Source of the DNA: Modestobacter caceresii
GTDB lineage: Bacteria; Actinomycetota; Actinomycetes; Mycobacteriales; Geodermatophilaceae
Length of the DNA: 64,000 nt
Assembly (NCBI RefSeq): GCF_000761485.1
Contig: NZ_JPMX01000001.1
Span: 32,089 to 96,088 of the forward strand
Direction of reading: 5' to 3'
Shown here: positions 52,009 to 63,356 of the stretch, in pieces
Numbering within the stretch: position 1 is the stretch's first letter
Layout: each line of letters starts with the position of its first letter
Notes under the pieces: model-generated
What the model saw: only the letters and a program-made list of their open reading frames with translations
Database searches by the model: none
What the model was told of the DNA's origin: nothing
Position numbers and translations under genes: made by a program

Positions 52009-54240
52009 GTGACCCCCACCACGCCGTCCGACCCGACCGCACTGCCGCTGGAGCAGAAGGCGGCCCTCCTCTCCGGCCAGGACTTCTGGTCCACCCCGCC
52101 GGTCGAGGCGGCCGGGCTGCCCTCGGTGGTGCTCACCGACGGACCGCACGGGGTGCGCCGGCAGGTGGGCGACCTCGACCAGATCGGCCTCATCGAGAGC
52201 GTGCCGGCCACCTGCTTCCCGCCGGCCGTCGCCGTGGGGTCCAGCTGGGACCCGGAGGTGGCCGAGCGGATCGGGGCTGCGATCGGGGTCGAGGCCCGTG
52301 CGATCGGCGTGCCCGTCGTCCTCGGGCCGGGGGTGAACATCAAGCGGTCGCCGCTGTGCGGCCGCAACTTCGAGTACTACTCCGAGGACCCGCTGTTGGC
52401 CGGGGTGCTCGGCGCCGCGCACGTCCGCGGCCAGCAGGGTGCCGGCGTGGGCGCGTCGGTCAAGCACTTCGCGGCCAACAACCAGGAGACGCAGCGCATG
52501 CAGGTCAGCGCCGACGTCGATGAGCGCACGCTGCGCGAGATCTACCTGCCGGCCTTCGAGCGGGTGGTCACCGAGGCCCAGCCGGCCACGGTGATGTGCG
52601 CCTACAACAAGGTGAACGGGGTCTACGCCTCCCAGCACCACTGGCTGCTCACCGAGGTGCTGCGCGAGGAGTGGGGCTTCACCGGGGCCGTCGTCTCCGA
52701 CTGGGGCGCGGTCGACGACCGGGTCGCCGCACTCGAGGCGGGCCTGGACCTGCAGATGCCCGGTGACCACGGCGCCGGCAACGCCCTGGTCGTGGACGCC
52801 GTGCGCAGCGGCCGGCTGGACGAGGCCGTCGTCGACCGCAGCGTCCGCCGGGTCGCAGGGCTGGCCGGGTACGTCGCCGAGCCGACCGACGGTTTCGACG
52901 CCGACGCCCACCATGCGCTGGCCCGCGAACTCGCAACCGGCTGCGCGGTGCTGCTGAAGAACGAGGCCGGCGCGCTGCCGCTGGCCGCCGGGCAGCGGGT
53001 CGCCGTGGTCGGCGAGTTCGCCCGGACGCCGCGGTTCCAGGGCGGCGGCAGCTCGCACGTCAACGCCACCCGGGTCGACGACGCGCTCACCGCGCTGCGG
53101 GCCGTGCACCCGGACCTCACCTTCGCGCCCGGGTACGCCCTCGACGGCGCCGGTGACGCCACCGCCCTGCGCGAGGAGGCCGTCGGCCTGGCCAGAGACG
53201 CAGAGGTCACCGTGGTCTTCGCCGGGCTGGCCGAGGCCGACGAGACCGAGGGCGTCGACCGCACCCACCTCGGCCTGCCCGCGGCGCAGGTGCAGTTGAT
53301 CCGCGCGGTGGCCGCGGTCAGCGCCCGCACGGTCGTCGTCCTCTCCTCGGGCAGCGTGGTCTCCCTGGAGGGCTGGCACGACGACGTCGACGCCGTGCTC
53401 GCCGGCTTCCTGCTCGGCCAGGCCGGCGGCAGTGCGCTGGCCGACCTGCTCACCGGCGCCGCCGACCCGTCGGGCCGGCTGGCCGAGACCATCCCGCTGC
53501 GGCTGGCGGACACCCCCAGCTTCCTCGACTTCCCGGGGGAGCAGGGCCACGTCCGCTACGCCGAGGGCGTGATGGTCGGCTACCGCCAGTTCGTCACCGT
53601 CGACCGCCCGGTGCGGTACCCGTTCGGCCACGGGCTGAGCTACACGACGTTCGAGACGAGCGACCTGCAGGTCCGGGCCGTCGGGGACGACGCGGCCACG
53701 GTGACCCTGACGCTCACCAACACCGGCGCGCGGGCCGGCCGGCACGTCGTGCAGGTCTACGTCGCGACCACCGCCGGACCGGTGCGGCGGCCCGCCCGCG
53801 AGCTGCGCGCCTTCACCAAGGTCTCGCTGGCGGCGGGGGAGTCGACGACGGTGGCGTTCGAGCTGGACCGCCGGGCGTTCGCGTACTGGGACGTCCGGGA
53901 GCACGCCTGGGTCGTCGCACCGGGGGAGCACACCGTGCAGATCGGCCGCAGCGCCACCGACGTCGTCGACGAGCGGACGATCGACCTCGCCGGGGACGTC
54001 GTCGTGCGGGAGCTGACCCTGCAGTCGTCGGTCGCCGAGTGGTTCGAGCACCCGGTCGCCGGCCCGCAGCTGCTGGAGGGCTTCCTGGCGACGATGCCCG
54101 AGGGTGCCGCGGAGATGCACGCGGGGATGCTGCAGATGATCGGCTCCATGCCGATGCGCCGGTTCGCCGCGGACTTCGGTGGGGCGATCCCCGCCGAGGA
54201 GCTCGAGCGGCTGATGGCGGCGGCCCGGGCCGCCCGGTGA
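52009..54240 (+). CDS. GH3 beta-glucosidase/beta-xylosidase
   Basis: 743 residues from a GTG seven bases after GCAGGA; an upstream ATG at 51961 would run through the operator-like site. The GH3 barrel shows TDGPHGVRRQ, GPGVNIKRSPLCGRNFEYYS, SVKHFAANNQETQRM and nucleophile Asp in AVVSDWGAVDDR. The second domain includes RFQGGGSSHVN, and a fibronectin-III-like domain follows (GRHVVQVYVATTAGPVRRPA). About 80 extra C-terminal residues (VRELTLQSSVAEWFEHP) are of the small domain found in some GH3 enzymes. No signal peptide, so it acts on imported glycosides. Confidence 0.9.
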   Translation: MTPTTPSDPTALPLEQKAALLSGQDFWSTPPVEAAGLPSVVLTDGPHGVRRQVGDLDQIGLIESVPATCFPPAVAVGSSWDPEVAERIGAAIGVEARAIGVPVVLGPGVNIKRSPLCGRNFEYYSEDPLLAGVLGAAHVRGQQGAGVGASVKHFAANNQETQRMQVSADVDERTLREIYLPAFERVVTEAQPATVMCAYNKVNGVYASQHHWLLTEVLREEWGFTGAVVSDWGAVDDRVAALEAGLDLQMPGDHGAGNALVVDAVRSGRLDEAVVDRSVRRVAGLAGYVAEPTDGFDADAHHALARELATGCAVLLKNEAGALPLAAGQRVAVVGEFARTPRFQGGGSSHVNATRVDDALTALRAVHPDLTFAPGYALDGAGDATALREEAVGLARDAEVTVVFAGLAEADETEGVDRTHLGLPAAQVQLIRAVAAVSARTVVVLSSGSVVSLEGWHDDVDAVLAGFLLGQAGGSALADLLTGAADPSGRLAETIPLRLADTPSFLDFPGEQGHVRYAEGVMVGYRQFVTVDRPVRYPFGHGLSYTTFETSDLQVRAVGDDAATVTLTLTNTGARAGRHVVQVYVATTAGPVRRPARELRAFTKVSLAAGESTTVAFELDRRAFAYWDVREHAWVVAPGEHTVQIGRSATDVVDERTIDLAGDVVVRELTLQSSVAEWFEHPVAGPQLLEGFLATMPEGAAEMHAGMLQMIGSMPMRRFAADFGGAIPAEELERLMAAARAAR

Positions 54241-55028
54241 CCAGCTACGTCGCCCTGGGCAGCTCCTTCGCCGCCGGCCCCGGCATCGACCCGATCCTGG
54301 TCCCCGAGTGCGCGCGGTCGGGCCGCAACTACGCGCAGCTGGCCGCCGAGCGGCTCGGGTACGACCTGGTCGACGTCAGCTCGGGCGGGGCGACGATCGA
54401 CGACGTCCTCACCCGGCCGCAGGCGCTGCTGACCGGTGGCACCGTGCCGCCGCAGGTCGAGGCGGTCGGCCCGGACGCCGACCTGGTGACCGTCACCGTC
54501 GGCGGGAACGACGTCGACTACCTGCTCACCCTGCTGCGCTGCTCGGCCCGGGCCGACCCGGAGGGCGTGCCGCTGCCGGCCCGGGCGTTCTTCGGCACCC
54601 CGATCGACCCGGCCGCGGTCCACGCGGCGCTGGCGGACCTGCCGGACCGGCTGGCCCAGCTGGTCGGCGAGGTCCGCCGGCGGGCGCCCCGGGCCAGGGT
54701 CGTGCTGGTCGACTACCTCACCGTGGTGCCGGAGCAGGCCACCCCCGCCTTCCCGATGAGCGAGGAGCACCGCCTGCTGTGCGCCGACGTCGGCCGGCGG
54801 CTCGAGGCGGCGACCGCGGCGGCCGCCCGCGTCACCGGTGCCGACCTGGTGGCGGCCTCGGCCGCCTCCCGCGACCACGCCGTCGGGTCGGCGGAGCCGT
54901 GGGTCACCGGCTGGGTGTTCGGTGACCTGCTGGGCGGCGGGGTCGCCCCCTACCACCCGAACGCGGCCGGGATGCGCGCCGTCGCGGACCTGCTGGTCGA
55001 GCAGCTGTCGGCCCACCCCGCGCGCTGA
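54237..55028 (+). CDS. SGNH/GDSL hydrolase
   Basis: 263 residues from a GTG overlapping the GH3 stop. Block I is VALGSSFAAGPGI (nucleophile Ser), block III is VTVTVGGNDVDYL, and block V is YHPNAAGM with the catalytic His. It has no signal peptide, unlike most lipase/acetylxylan-esterase relatives, so it probably removes acyl groups from imported glycosides in the cytoplasm. It is translationally coupled to GH3. Confidence 0.85.
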   Translation: MTSYVALGSSFAAGPGIDPILVPECARSGRNYAQLAAERLGYDLVDVSSGGATIDDVLTRPQALLTGGTVPPQVEAVGPDADLVTVTVGGNDVDYLLTLLRCSARADPEGVPLPARAFFGTPIDPAAVHAALADLPDRLAQLVGEVRRRAPRARVVLVDYLTVVPEQATPAFPMSEEHRLLCADVGRRLEAATAAAARVTGADLVAASAASRDHAVGSAEPWVTGWVFGDLLGGGVAPYHPNAAGMRAVADLLVEQLSAHPAR

Positions 55029-55101
55029 CCGGCGGTTCGTCCCGGCGGGGGCGGGCAAGGAGCACGGGTCCGACCCGCACTCCGAGAGGAACACCGCCCC
55101 C

Positions 55102-56118
55102 ATGCGCGGAGCAGTCCTGCACGCCCCCGGCGACGTCCGCGTCGAGCAGCTCGAGGACCCGCGGGTCGTGGAGCCCACCGACGCCGTGGTCCGGGCCTCC
55201 GCCACCTGCGTGTGCGGCTCCGACCTGTGGCCCTACCGCGGCATCAACGAGGTGACCGAGCCGACGCCCATCGGTCACGAGTACTGCGGGATCGTCGAGG
55301 AGGTCGGCAGCGACGTCACCACGGTGCGCCCCGGCCAGTTCGTGATCGTGCCGTTCATCGCCTCCGACGGCACCTGCGCGCACTGCCGGGCGGGGTACCA
55401 GAGCGCCTGCGCGCACCGGGTGGGCGTCACCGGCGCCCAGGCCGAGCTGCTGCGGGTGCCGCACGCCGACGGCACCCTGGTCGCCACGCCCGAGGTGCCG
55501 TCGGCGGAGCTGCTGCCCAGCCTGCTCACCCTCTCCGACGTCATGGCCACCGGCTGGTTCGCCGCCGTCGCCGCCGGCGTGCAGCCGGGGATGACCGTCG
55601 CGGTGGTGGGGGACGGCGCCGTCGGCCTGCTCGGCGTGCTGTCGGCCGCCCAGCTGGGGGCCGAGCGGATCATCGCCATGAGCCGGCACGAACCGCGGCA
55701 GCGGCTGGCCACCGGGTTCGGTGCGACCGACATCGTGACCGAACGCGGGGACGAGGGTGTCGCGCGGATCCGGGACCTCACCGACGGGGTGGGGGCCGAC
55801 GCCGTCCTGGAGTGCGTGGGCACCGGGGAGTCGATGGACCAGGCCATCCGCTCCACCCGCCCCGGTGGCGGCGTCGGGTTCGTCGGCGTCCCGCACGGCG
55901 TGGAGATCACCGGGCGGCAGCTGTTCTCCACGATGGTGCGGCTGCACGGCGGCCCCGCCCCCGTGCGCCGCTTCCTGCCCGACCTCATCGACCGGGTCTG
56001 GTCCGGGACGATCGACCCGGGCCGGGTGTTCGACCTGACCCTGCCGCTGGACCAGGCCGCGGAGGGCTACCGCGCGATGGACGAGCGCCGCGCGGTCAAG
56101 GCGCTGCTGACGCCCTGA
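55102..56118 (+). CDS. Zinc-dependent alcohol dehydrogenase (MDR family)
   Basis: 338 residues starting MRGAVLHAPGDVRVEQLEDP. Catalytic zinc ligands fall in CVCGSDLWPYRG and TPIGHEYCGIVEEVG, structural-zinc cysteines in GTCAHCRAGYQSAC, and the cofactor motif is VAVVGDGAVGLLGVLSA. It oxidises an alcohol or sugar alcohol with NAD(P). It follows the SGNH hydrolase by 73 bases with AGAGGA upstream, and may finish the glycoside operon. Confidence 0.88.
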   Translation: MRGAVLHAPGDVRVEQLEDPRVVEPTDAVVRASATCVCGSDLWPYRGINEVTEPTPIGHEYCGIVEEVGSDVTTVRPGQFVIVPFIASDGTCAHCRAGYQSACAHRVGVTGAQAELLRVPHADGTLVATPEVPSAELLPSLLTLSDVMATGWFAAVAAGVQPGMTVAVVGDGAVGLLGVLSAAQLGAERIIAMSRHEPRQRLATGFGATDIVTERGDEGVARIRDLTDGVGADAVLECVGTGESMDQAIRSTRPGGGVGFVGVPHGVEITGRQLFSTMVRLHGGPAPVRRFLPDLIDRVWSGTIDPGRVFDLTLPLDQAAEGYRAMDERRAVKALLTP

Positions 56119-56122
56119 CCGG

Positions 56123-57070
56123 TCAGGAGCTCCCCTCGGCTCGGGCGTGCAGCTGCACCTTGGCGAACAGGTCCTCGATCATCAGCCGGCAGTCGAGGTG
56201 GGTGTAGATGCGCATCGGCCGCGCACCGGGAACGGTGGTGTACTGCTCGTCCGCAGAGATCCCTGGCGTGTCCCGGACGACGTGCCGACTCGAGGAGGGG
56301 TCCGGCTCGAACGCCGACTGCAGCGCGGTGAGCAGCACCAGCGGGCTGTCGCCGAGGATGTAGGTCTCGCCGAGGTCGAACCCGTGCTGGAGGGCCTCCG
56401 TACGGAGGCCGTCCAGCGCGGCGAACAGCCGCGCACCCAGCGGCCCGTGCTCGGCCATCCGCAGCTGCAGCTCGGCGAAGGTGGCCAGCGTCTGCCGGTA
56501 GGCGTCGCGCGGCACCTGCCAGATCGGGACGGCGGAGTCGCCGAACAAGATGGACCCGGCCAGCACGTCGATGAGCAGGTTGTACTCGATCGGCATCGCG
56601 CCCACTGGCGGCTCGGCCAGGCCGGGGTGCTCGGGGCCGCCGATCCAGACCAGCGTGAGCCGCTCGGCGATCCGCGGCTCGATCAGCCAGGCACTGGCGA
56701 CCTCGGTGAGCCCGGCACCCGCGCAGACGTACAGCGGGCTGTCGACGTCGGTGCGCATGGCCTCGGCGACCAGCGCCTCGGCCGCCGCGGACCGGATCGG
56801 CGTCACCCGGTCGGTCAGACCGACGTTGGACCCGGCGAGGACGGGGACGTCGGGGCGGCCGGCCAGCGCGAGCACCTCGCGGGCGAGCTCGGCGGCGTTG
56901 TCGGCAGTGGTGTCCGAGGGGTCGAAGTGGTCACCGGGCCGCAGGTGCGAGCCGATGACCAGCCGCAGGTCGACCGACGGTGAGAGCGCGTGGTGCGCGA
57001 GCTGGACGAGGCCGTCGGGGTCACCGCTGAAGTCGTTGTCGACGACGACGCGGATGCGGGGCTGGTTCAT
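56123..57070 (-). CDS. Nucleoside-hydrolase-like protein with variant metal motif (second copy)
   Basis: 315 residues. VVVDNDFSGDPDGLVQLAHH repeats the variant DxDxxxDPDG motif of the protein at 45399-46244. RLVIGSHLRPGDHFD, LYVCAGAGLTEVAS and RLTLVWIGGPEHPG follow. It starts three bases after the DHA2 exporter stop on the same strand, so the two are co-transcribed. The linkage suggests the enzyme acts on a compound the exporter handles, or that both belong to one stress/catabolic unit. Confidence 0.75.
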   Translation of the reverse strand: MNQPRIRVVVDNDFSGDPDGLVQLAHHALSPSVDLRLVIGSHLRPGDHFDPSDTTADNAAELAREVLALAGRPDVPVLAGSNVGLTDRVTPIRSAAAEALVAEAMRTDVDSPLYVCAGAGLTEVASAWLIEPRIAERLTLVWIGGPEHPGLAEPPVGAMPIEYNLLIDVLAGSILFGDSAVPIWQVPRDAYRQTLATFAELQLRMAEHGPLGARLFAALDGLRTEALQHGFDLGETYILGDSPLVLLTALQSAFEPDPSSSRHVVRDTPGISADEQYTTVPGARPMRIYTHLDCRLMIEDLFAKVQLHARAEGSS

Positions 57071-57073
57071 CGG

Positions 57074-59405
<2,332 letters not shown>

Positions 59406-59426
59406 GCCGAGAGCATGCCAGGAAAA

Positions 59427-59458
59427 GTGCACGCACTGCAAACATGCGTCGACTGCAC
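59427..59458. promoter_or_regulatory. Candidate TetR operator (dyad)
   Basis: ACGCA (59431-59435) and TGCGT (59445-59449), with outer GTGC and GCAC, form a dyad in the 136-base gap between the TetR gene and the divergent NmrA-like gene. The AT-richer centre contrasts with its surroundings. Confidence 0.45.
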
Positions 59459-59541
59459 GGTGTGTCGGTGAGGTTGGGACCTCGTCTCCCCGGTGTGGGA
59501 GTGGTCCAGCAGAGCGGGCGGTCATCGGCGAGGATCGGCCG

Positions 59542-60408
59542 GTGACCGACTCGGAGCTCCCGCCCCTCGCCGTGACCGGGTCGACCGGGCGGCTCGGCGG
59601 CCGGGTCGCCCGGCTGCTCGCCGACGCCGGGGTGCGCCAGCGGCTGCTGGTCCGCGACCCGGCGCGTGCCCCGCAACTGCCCGGCACGACGGTGTCGGTC
59701 GCGCCCTACGCCGACCGGTCGGCCGTCCGCGAGGCGCTGGCGGGGGTCGACACGGTGCTGATGGTGTCGGGGAGTGAGTCCGCCGACCGGGTCGAGCAGC
59801 ACCGCAGCTTCCTGGACGCGGCGGCCGACGCCGGCGTCGGGCACCTGGTCTACGTGTCCTTCCTCGGCGCAGCACCGGACGCGACGTTCCTCCTGGCCCG
59901 CGACCACTGGGCGACCGAGCAGCACGCCCGGACCCTGGGCCTGACCACGACGTTCCTGCGCGACGGGCTCTACGCCGACGACATGCCGGAGATGGTCGGC
60001 GAGGACGGCGTGCTGCGCGGCCCCGCCGGTGACGGCCGGGCGTCGGTGGTGGCGCTGGACGACATCGCCGCCGTCGCCGCGCTCGTGCTGCAGGACCCGG
60101 CGCCGCACGCCGGGGCGAGCTACGACCTGACCGGCCCGGCAGCGCTGACCCTCACCGAGGTCGCCGAGACGATCGCCGCCGGCACCGGCCGGCCGGCGCG
60201 CTACCAGCTTGAGACGGTCGAGGAGGCGTACACCTCGCGGGCCTCCTACGAGGCGCCCCGCTGGCTGGTCGACGCCTGGGTCTCCACGTACACGGCGATC
60301 GCCGCGGGGGAAATGGCCGCGGTCAGCACCGCCGTCCCGGACCTGCTGGGGCGATCGGCCACTCCGCTCGCCGAGGTGCTGCGGCGGACCACGACCACGG
60401 CAGGATGA
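59542..60408 (+). CDS. NmrA/QorB-like NAD(P)H-binding protein
   Basis: 288 residues from GTG. LAVTGSTGRLGGRVARLLAD is the Rossmann dinucleotide motif. LLVRDPARAPQLPGTTVSVA, VLMVSGSESADRVEQHRSFL and GVGHLVYVSFLGAAPDATF match the NmrA-type atypical SDR family (QorB-like quinone reductases or redox sensors). The Tyr of the usual YxxxK is not obvious. It is divergent from TetR and five bases upstream of the aminotransferase gene. Confidence 0.85.
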   Translation: MTDSELPPLAVTGSTGRLGGRVARLLADAGVRQRLLVRDPARAPQLPGTTVSVAPYADRSAVREALAGVDTVLMVSGSESADRVEQHRSFLDAAADAGVGHLVYVSFLGAAPDATFLLARDHWATEQHARTLGLTTTFLRDGLYADDMPEMVGEDGVLRGPAGDGRASVVALDDIAAVAALVLQDPAPHAGASYDLTGPAALTLTEVAETIAAGTGRPARYQLETVEEAYTSRASYEAPRWLVDAWVSTYTAIAAGEMAAVSTAVPDLLGRSATPLAEVLRRTTTTAG

Positions 60409-60412
60409 GCCG

Positions 60413-61615
60413 GTGACCTCCGCGCCGCACCTCGCCTCCCGGCTGCAGGGCTTCGGGACGACGGTCTTCGCCGAGATGAGCGCGCTGGCCGTCGCCACCG
60501 GTGCGATCAACCTGGGCCAGGGCTTCCCAGACGAGCCGGGCCCGCACGAAGTGCTCGACGTCGCCCGGGCGGCGATCGGCACGGCGCACGACCAGTACCC
60601 GCCGGGCCCAGGGCAGCCCGACCTGCGGGCGGCGATCGCCGAGCACCAGCAGCGGTTCCGGGGCCTGGCCTACGACCCGGCCGACGAGGTGCTGGTCACC
60701 GCCGGGGCGACCGAGGCGCTGACCGCCGCGCTGCTCGGTCTGCTCGAGCCCGGCGACGAGGTGGTGCTGTTCGAGCCGATGTACGACAGCTACGCGGCCG
60801 CCGTCGCGATGGCCGGTGGGGTGCTGCGCCCGGTGCCGCTCCGCCCGCCGCCGGCCTCCTCCGGCGAGGTCGCCACGGGCCGGTGGACCTTCGACGAGGC
60901 CGAGCTGCGCGCGGCGGTCACCCCGCGGGCGCGGCTACTGCTGCTGAACACCCCGCACAACCCGACGGGGAAGGTCTTCACCCGGGCCGAGCTGGCGGTG
61001 CTGGCGGAGGTGGCCGACGCCGCCGACCTGCTGGTGCTCACCGACGAGGTCTACGAGCACCTGGTGTTCGCCGGCGCCGAGCACGTCTCGATCGCCACCC
61101 TGCCCGGCATGCGCGAGCGCACGCTGGTGGTCAGCAGCGGCGGGAAGACGTTCAACACCACCGGCTGGAAGACCGGCTGGGTCTGCGGTCCGGCGGCGCT
61201 GGTGTCGGCGGTCCGCACCGCGAAGCAGTACCTCACCTTCGTCAACGGCGGCCCGTTCCAGCCGGCGATCGCCGCCGGGCTCCGGCTGCCCGACACGTAC
61301 TTCGCCGGGGTGGCTGCCGAGCTCCAGCGCCGCCGGGACCTGTTGGTGGCCGGGCTGGCCGACGCCGGGCTGCCGGTGGTGAGCCCCGAGGCCACCTACT
61401 TCGCCACCGTCGACGTCCGCCCGCGGCGGCCCGACGGGGACGGCATCGCGTTCTGCCGGTCGCTGCCCGGGCGCGCCGGGGTGGTCGCCGTCCCGACCGT
61501 GGTCTTCTACTCACCGGAGCACGCGGAGCTGGGACGGCACCTCGTGCGGTTCGCGTTCTGCAAGCGGGACGAGGTGCTGGCCGAGGCGGCGCAGCGGTTG
61601 AGGAGGCTGGCGTGA
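60413..61615 (+). CDS. PLP-dependent class I/II aminotransferase (methionine/glutamine aminotransferase-like)
   Basis: 400 residues from GTG. INLGQGFPDEPGP, HDQYPPGPGQPDLRAAIAEH, LLNTPHNPTGKVFT and the PLP lysine in SSGGKTFNTTGWKTGW are characteristic of the YbdL/glutamine-transaminase-K/kynurenine-aminotransferase group. The next gene, an omega-amidase-type hydrolase, overlaps it by four bases. That pairing is the glutamine transaminase-omega-amidase pathway, used to reaminate keto-acids such as 2-keto-4-methylthiobutyrate. Confidence 0.9.
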   Translation: MTSAPHLASRLQGFGTTVFAEMSALAVATGAINLGQGFPDEPGPHEVLDVARAAIGTAHDQYPPGPGQPDLRAAIAEHQQRFRGLAYDPADEVLVTAGATEALTAALLGLLEPGDEVVLFEPMYDSYAAAVAMAGGVLRPVPLRPPPASSGEVATGRWTFDEAELRAAVTPRARLLLLNTPHNPTGKVFTRAELAVLAEVADAADLLVLTDEVYEHLVFAGAEHVSIATLPGMRERTLVVSSGGKTFNTTGWKTGWVCGPAALVSAVRTAKQYLTFVNGGPFQPAIAAGLRLPDTYFAGVAAELQRRRDLLVAGLADAGLPVVSPEATYFATVDVRPRRPDGDGIAFCRSLPGRAGVVAVPTVVFYSPEHAELGRHLVRFAFCKRDEVLAEAAQRLRRLA

Positions 61616-62385
61616 AGATCGCAGCGGTGCAGCACGACATCGTCTGGGAGGACCGGGACGCGAACTTCGCGCGACTGGCCCCGCAGGTGGCCCGTGCTGT
61701 CGGTGCCGGGGCGGAGCTGGTGCTGCTCACCGAGACGTTCTCCACCGGCTTCTCGATGACGCCCGGGATCGGCGAACCGGAAGGTGGGCCGTCGTCGGAG
61801 TTCCTCGCCGCGCAGGCCGCCGAGCACGGCGTCTGGGTGGCCGGCACCTGCCCGGAGACCGACGTCGAGGGCGAGCTGCCCTACAACACGTTCGTGCTCG
61901 CCGGCCCGGACGGCACCGCGCACCGGTACCGGAAGCTGCACCCCTTCGCCGACGAGCGGACCCGGTTCCGCTCCGGCACCGGCCCGGTCACCGTCGAGGT
62001 CGGCGGTCTGCGGATCACCCCGTTCATCTGCTACGACCTGCGCTTCGCCGACGTCTTCTGGGGCGCCGCCCCGGACACCGACGTCTACCTGGTGCCGGCG
62101 AACTGGCCCAGCCCGCGCCGGCACCACTGGTCTGCACTGCTGCAGGCCCGGGCAATCGAGAACCAGGCGTACGTGGTCGGCTGCAACCGGGTCGGCACGG
62201 CCGGCGACGGCACCGAGCACGCCGGGGACAGCCACATCGTCTCCCCGATGGGCGACCTGCTGGCCACCGCCTCCGGGGTGGAGACGATCGTGCTGGCCGA
62301 CGTCGACGCCGCCGAGGTGGCCGCCACCCGGGACCGCTTCCCGTTCCTGGGCGACCGCCGCCACCTGGCCGACCGCAAGAGCTGA
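61612..62385 (+). CDS. Carbon-nitrogen hydrolase, omega-amidase-like (nitrilase superfamily)
   Basis: 257 residues from GTG (VKIAAVQHDIVWEDRD). The catalytic triad is E41 in LLTETFSTGF, K108 in HRYRKLHPF and C140 in PFICYDLRF. YLVPANWPSPRRHHWSALLQ and RAIENQAYVVGCNRVG match Nit2/YafV-type omega-amidases. It would hydrolyse 2-oxoglutaramate or 2-oxosuccinamate made by the coupled aminotransferase, driving transamination forward. Cytoplasmic. Confidence 0.9.
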   Translation: MKIAAVQHDIVWEDRDANFARLAPQVARAVGAGAELVLLTETFSTGFSMTPGIGEPEGGPSSEFLAAQAAEHGVWVAGTCPETDVEGELPYNTFVLAGPDGTAHRYRKLHPFADERTRFRSGTGPVTVEVGGLRITPFICYDLRFADVFWGAAPDTDVYLVPANWPSPRRHHWSALLQARAIENQAYVVGCNRVGTAGDGTEHAGDSHIVSPMGDLLATASGVETIVLADVDAAEVAATRDRFPFLGDRRHLADRKS

Positions 62386-62427
62386 GCAGGAGGTGCCCCC
62401 GGGGTCGATCCGGGGTACCGGCGCACC

Positions 62428-63234
62428 GTGCCCACCCGCCGCGCGTTCCTCGCCGCCTGCGGTCAGCTGACCGGGGCCGCCCTGCTGGCGGCCTGCAGCG
62501 GGAACGGACAGGAGGGCGGTGCCCCTGGTCCGGGGGGTGGCGGGGAGGCGGCGCCGGACCCCGCCGTGCTGACCGTGCGACCGGACAGCGTCTCGCCGAC
62601 CGGGTCGCCACCGGCCCCCGGCACCCACCCGCTGGGCCTGGCCGAGGACCGGGACGCGCTGCTCCACGTGCCCCCGGGCCTCCCCGTGGACCAGGCTGCG
62701 CCGCTGGTGGTCACGCTGCACGGCGCGGGCGGGAACGCCGAGGGCGGACTGGCGCCGCTGCGCGGACTCGCCGACGAGCACGGTCTGCTCCTGCTGTCCC
62801 CGGCCTCCCGCGGGAGCACGTGGGACGCGATCGGGAGCGACTGGGGCCCGGACGTCGAGCTGATCGACCGAGCGCTGCGTGAGGTGTTCGGGCTGTTGCC
62901 CGTCGACCCCGGACGGATCGCCGTCGCCGGGTTCTCCGACGGCGCCTCCTACGCACTCGGCCTGGGGCTGGCCAACGGCGACCTGTTCAGCGACGTCATC
63001 GCCTTCTCGCCGGGCTTCGTCCCCCCGGCCCCTCGCACCGGCCGCCCTCCGGTCTTCGTCTCGCACGGGGTCGACGACGAGGTGCTGCGGGTGGAGCGGA
63101 CCAGTCGGCAGATCGTCCCGGCGCTGCAGGAGGACGGCTACGAGGTGACCTACCGCGAGTTCGACGGGGGGCACACCGTGCCCCCGGAGGTGGCCCGGGA
63201 GGCCGTCGACCGGCTCGTCCGGGCGGGCGGTTGA
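62428..63234 (+). CDS. LpqC-like secreted lipoprotein, polyhydroxybutyrate-depolymerase/feruloyl-esterase fold
   Basis: 268 residues from GTG. The twin-arginine-like start VPTRRAFLAACGQLTGAALL leads to a lipobox LLAAC and a Gly-rich linker. The alpha/beta-hydrolase has oxyanion region VVTLHGAGGNAEGGLAPL, nucleophile VAGFSDGASYALGLGLANG, acid in SHGVDDEVLRVE and His in FDGGHTVPPEV. It resembles mycobacterial LpqC and esterase family 1 (PHB depolymerase/feruloyl esterase). It should act at the outer membrane face on an ester; substrate unknown. Confidence 0.85.
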   Translation: MPTRRAFLAACGQLTGAALLAACSGNGQEGGAPGPGGGGEAAPDPAVLTVRPDSVSPTGSPPAPGTHPLGLAEDRDALLHVPPGLPVDQAAPLVVTLHGAGGNAEGGLAPLRGLADEHGLLLLSPASRGSTWDAIGSDWGPDVELIDRALREVFGLLPVDPGRIAVAGFSDGASYALGLGLANGDLFSDVIAFSPGFVPPAPRTGRPPVFVSHGVDDEVLRVERTSRQIVPALQEDGYEVTYREFDGGHTVPPEVAREAVDRLVRAGG

Positions 63235-63356
63235 CCGGCCAGATCGGGCCGCTGTGCCCCCCGGTGGGCATGCCGGGTCGTCAGAGCGGGCAGGCTGGAG
63301 GACCCTGGAGCAGGTACGCACCAGGTGAGGACGACGAGATGTGCAGGAGCTAGAGG

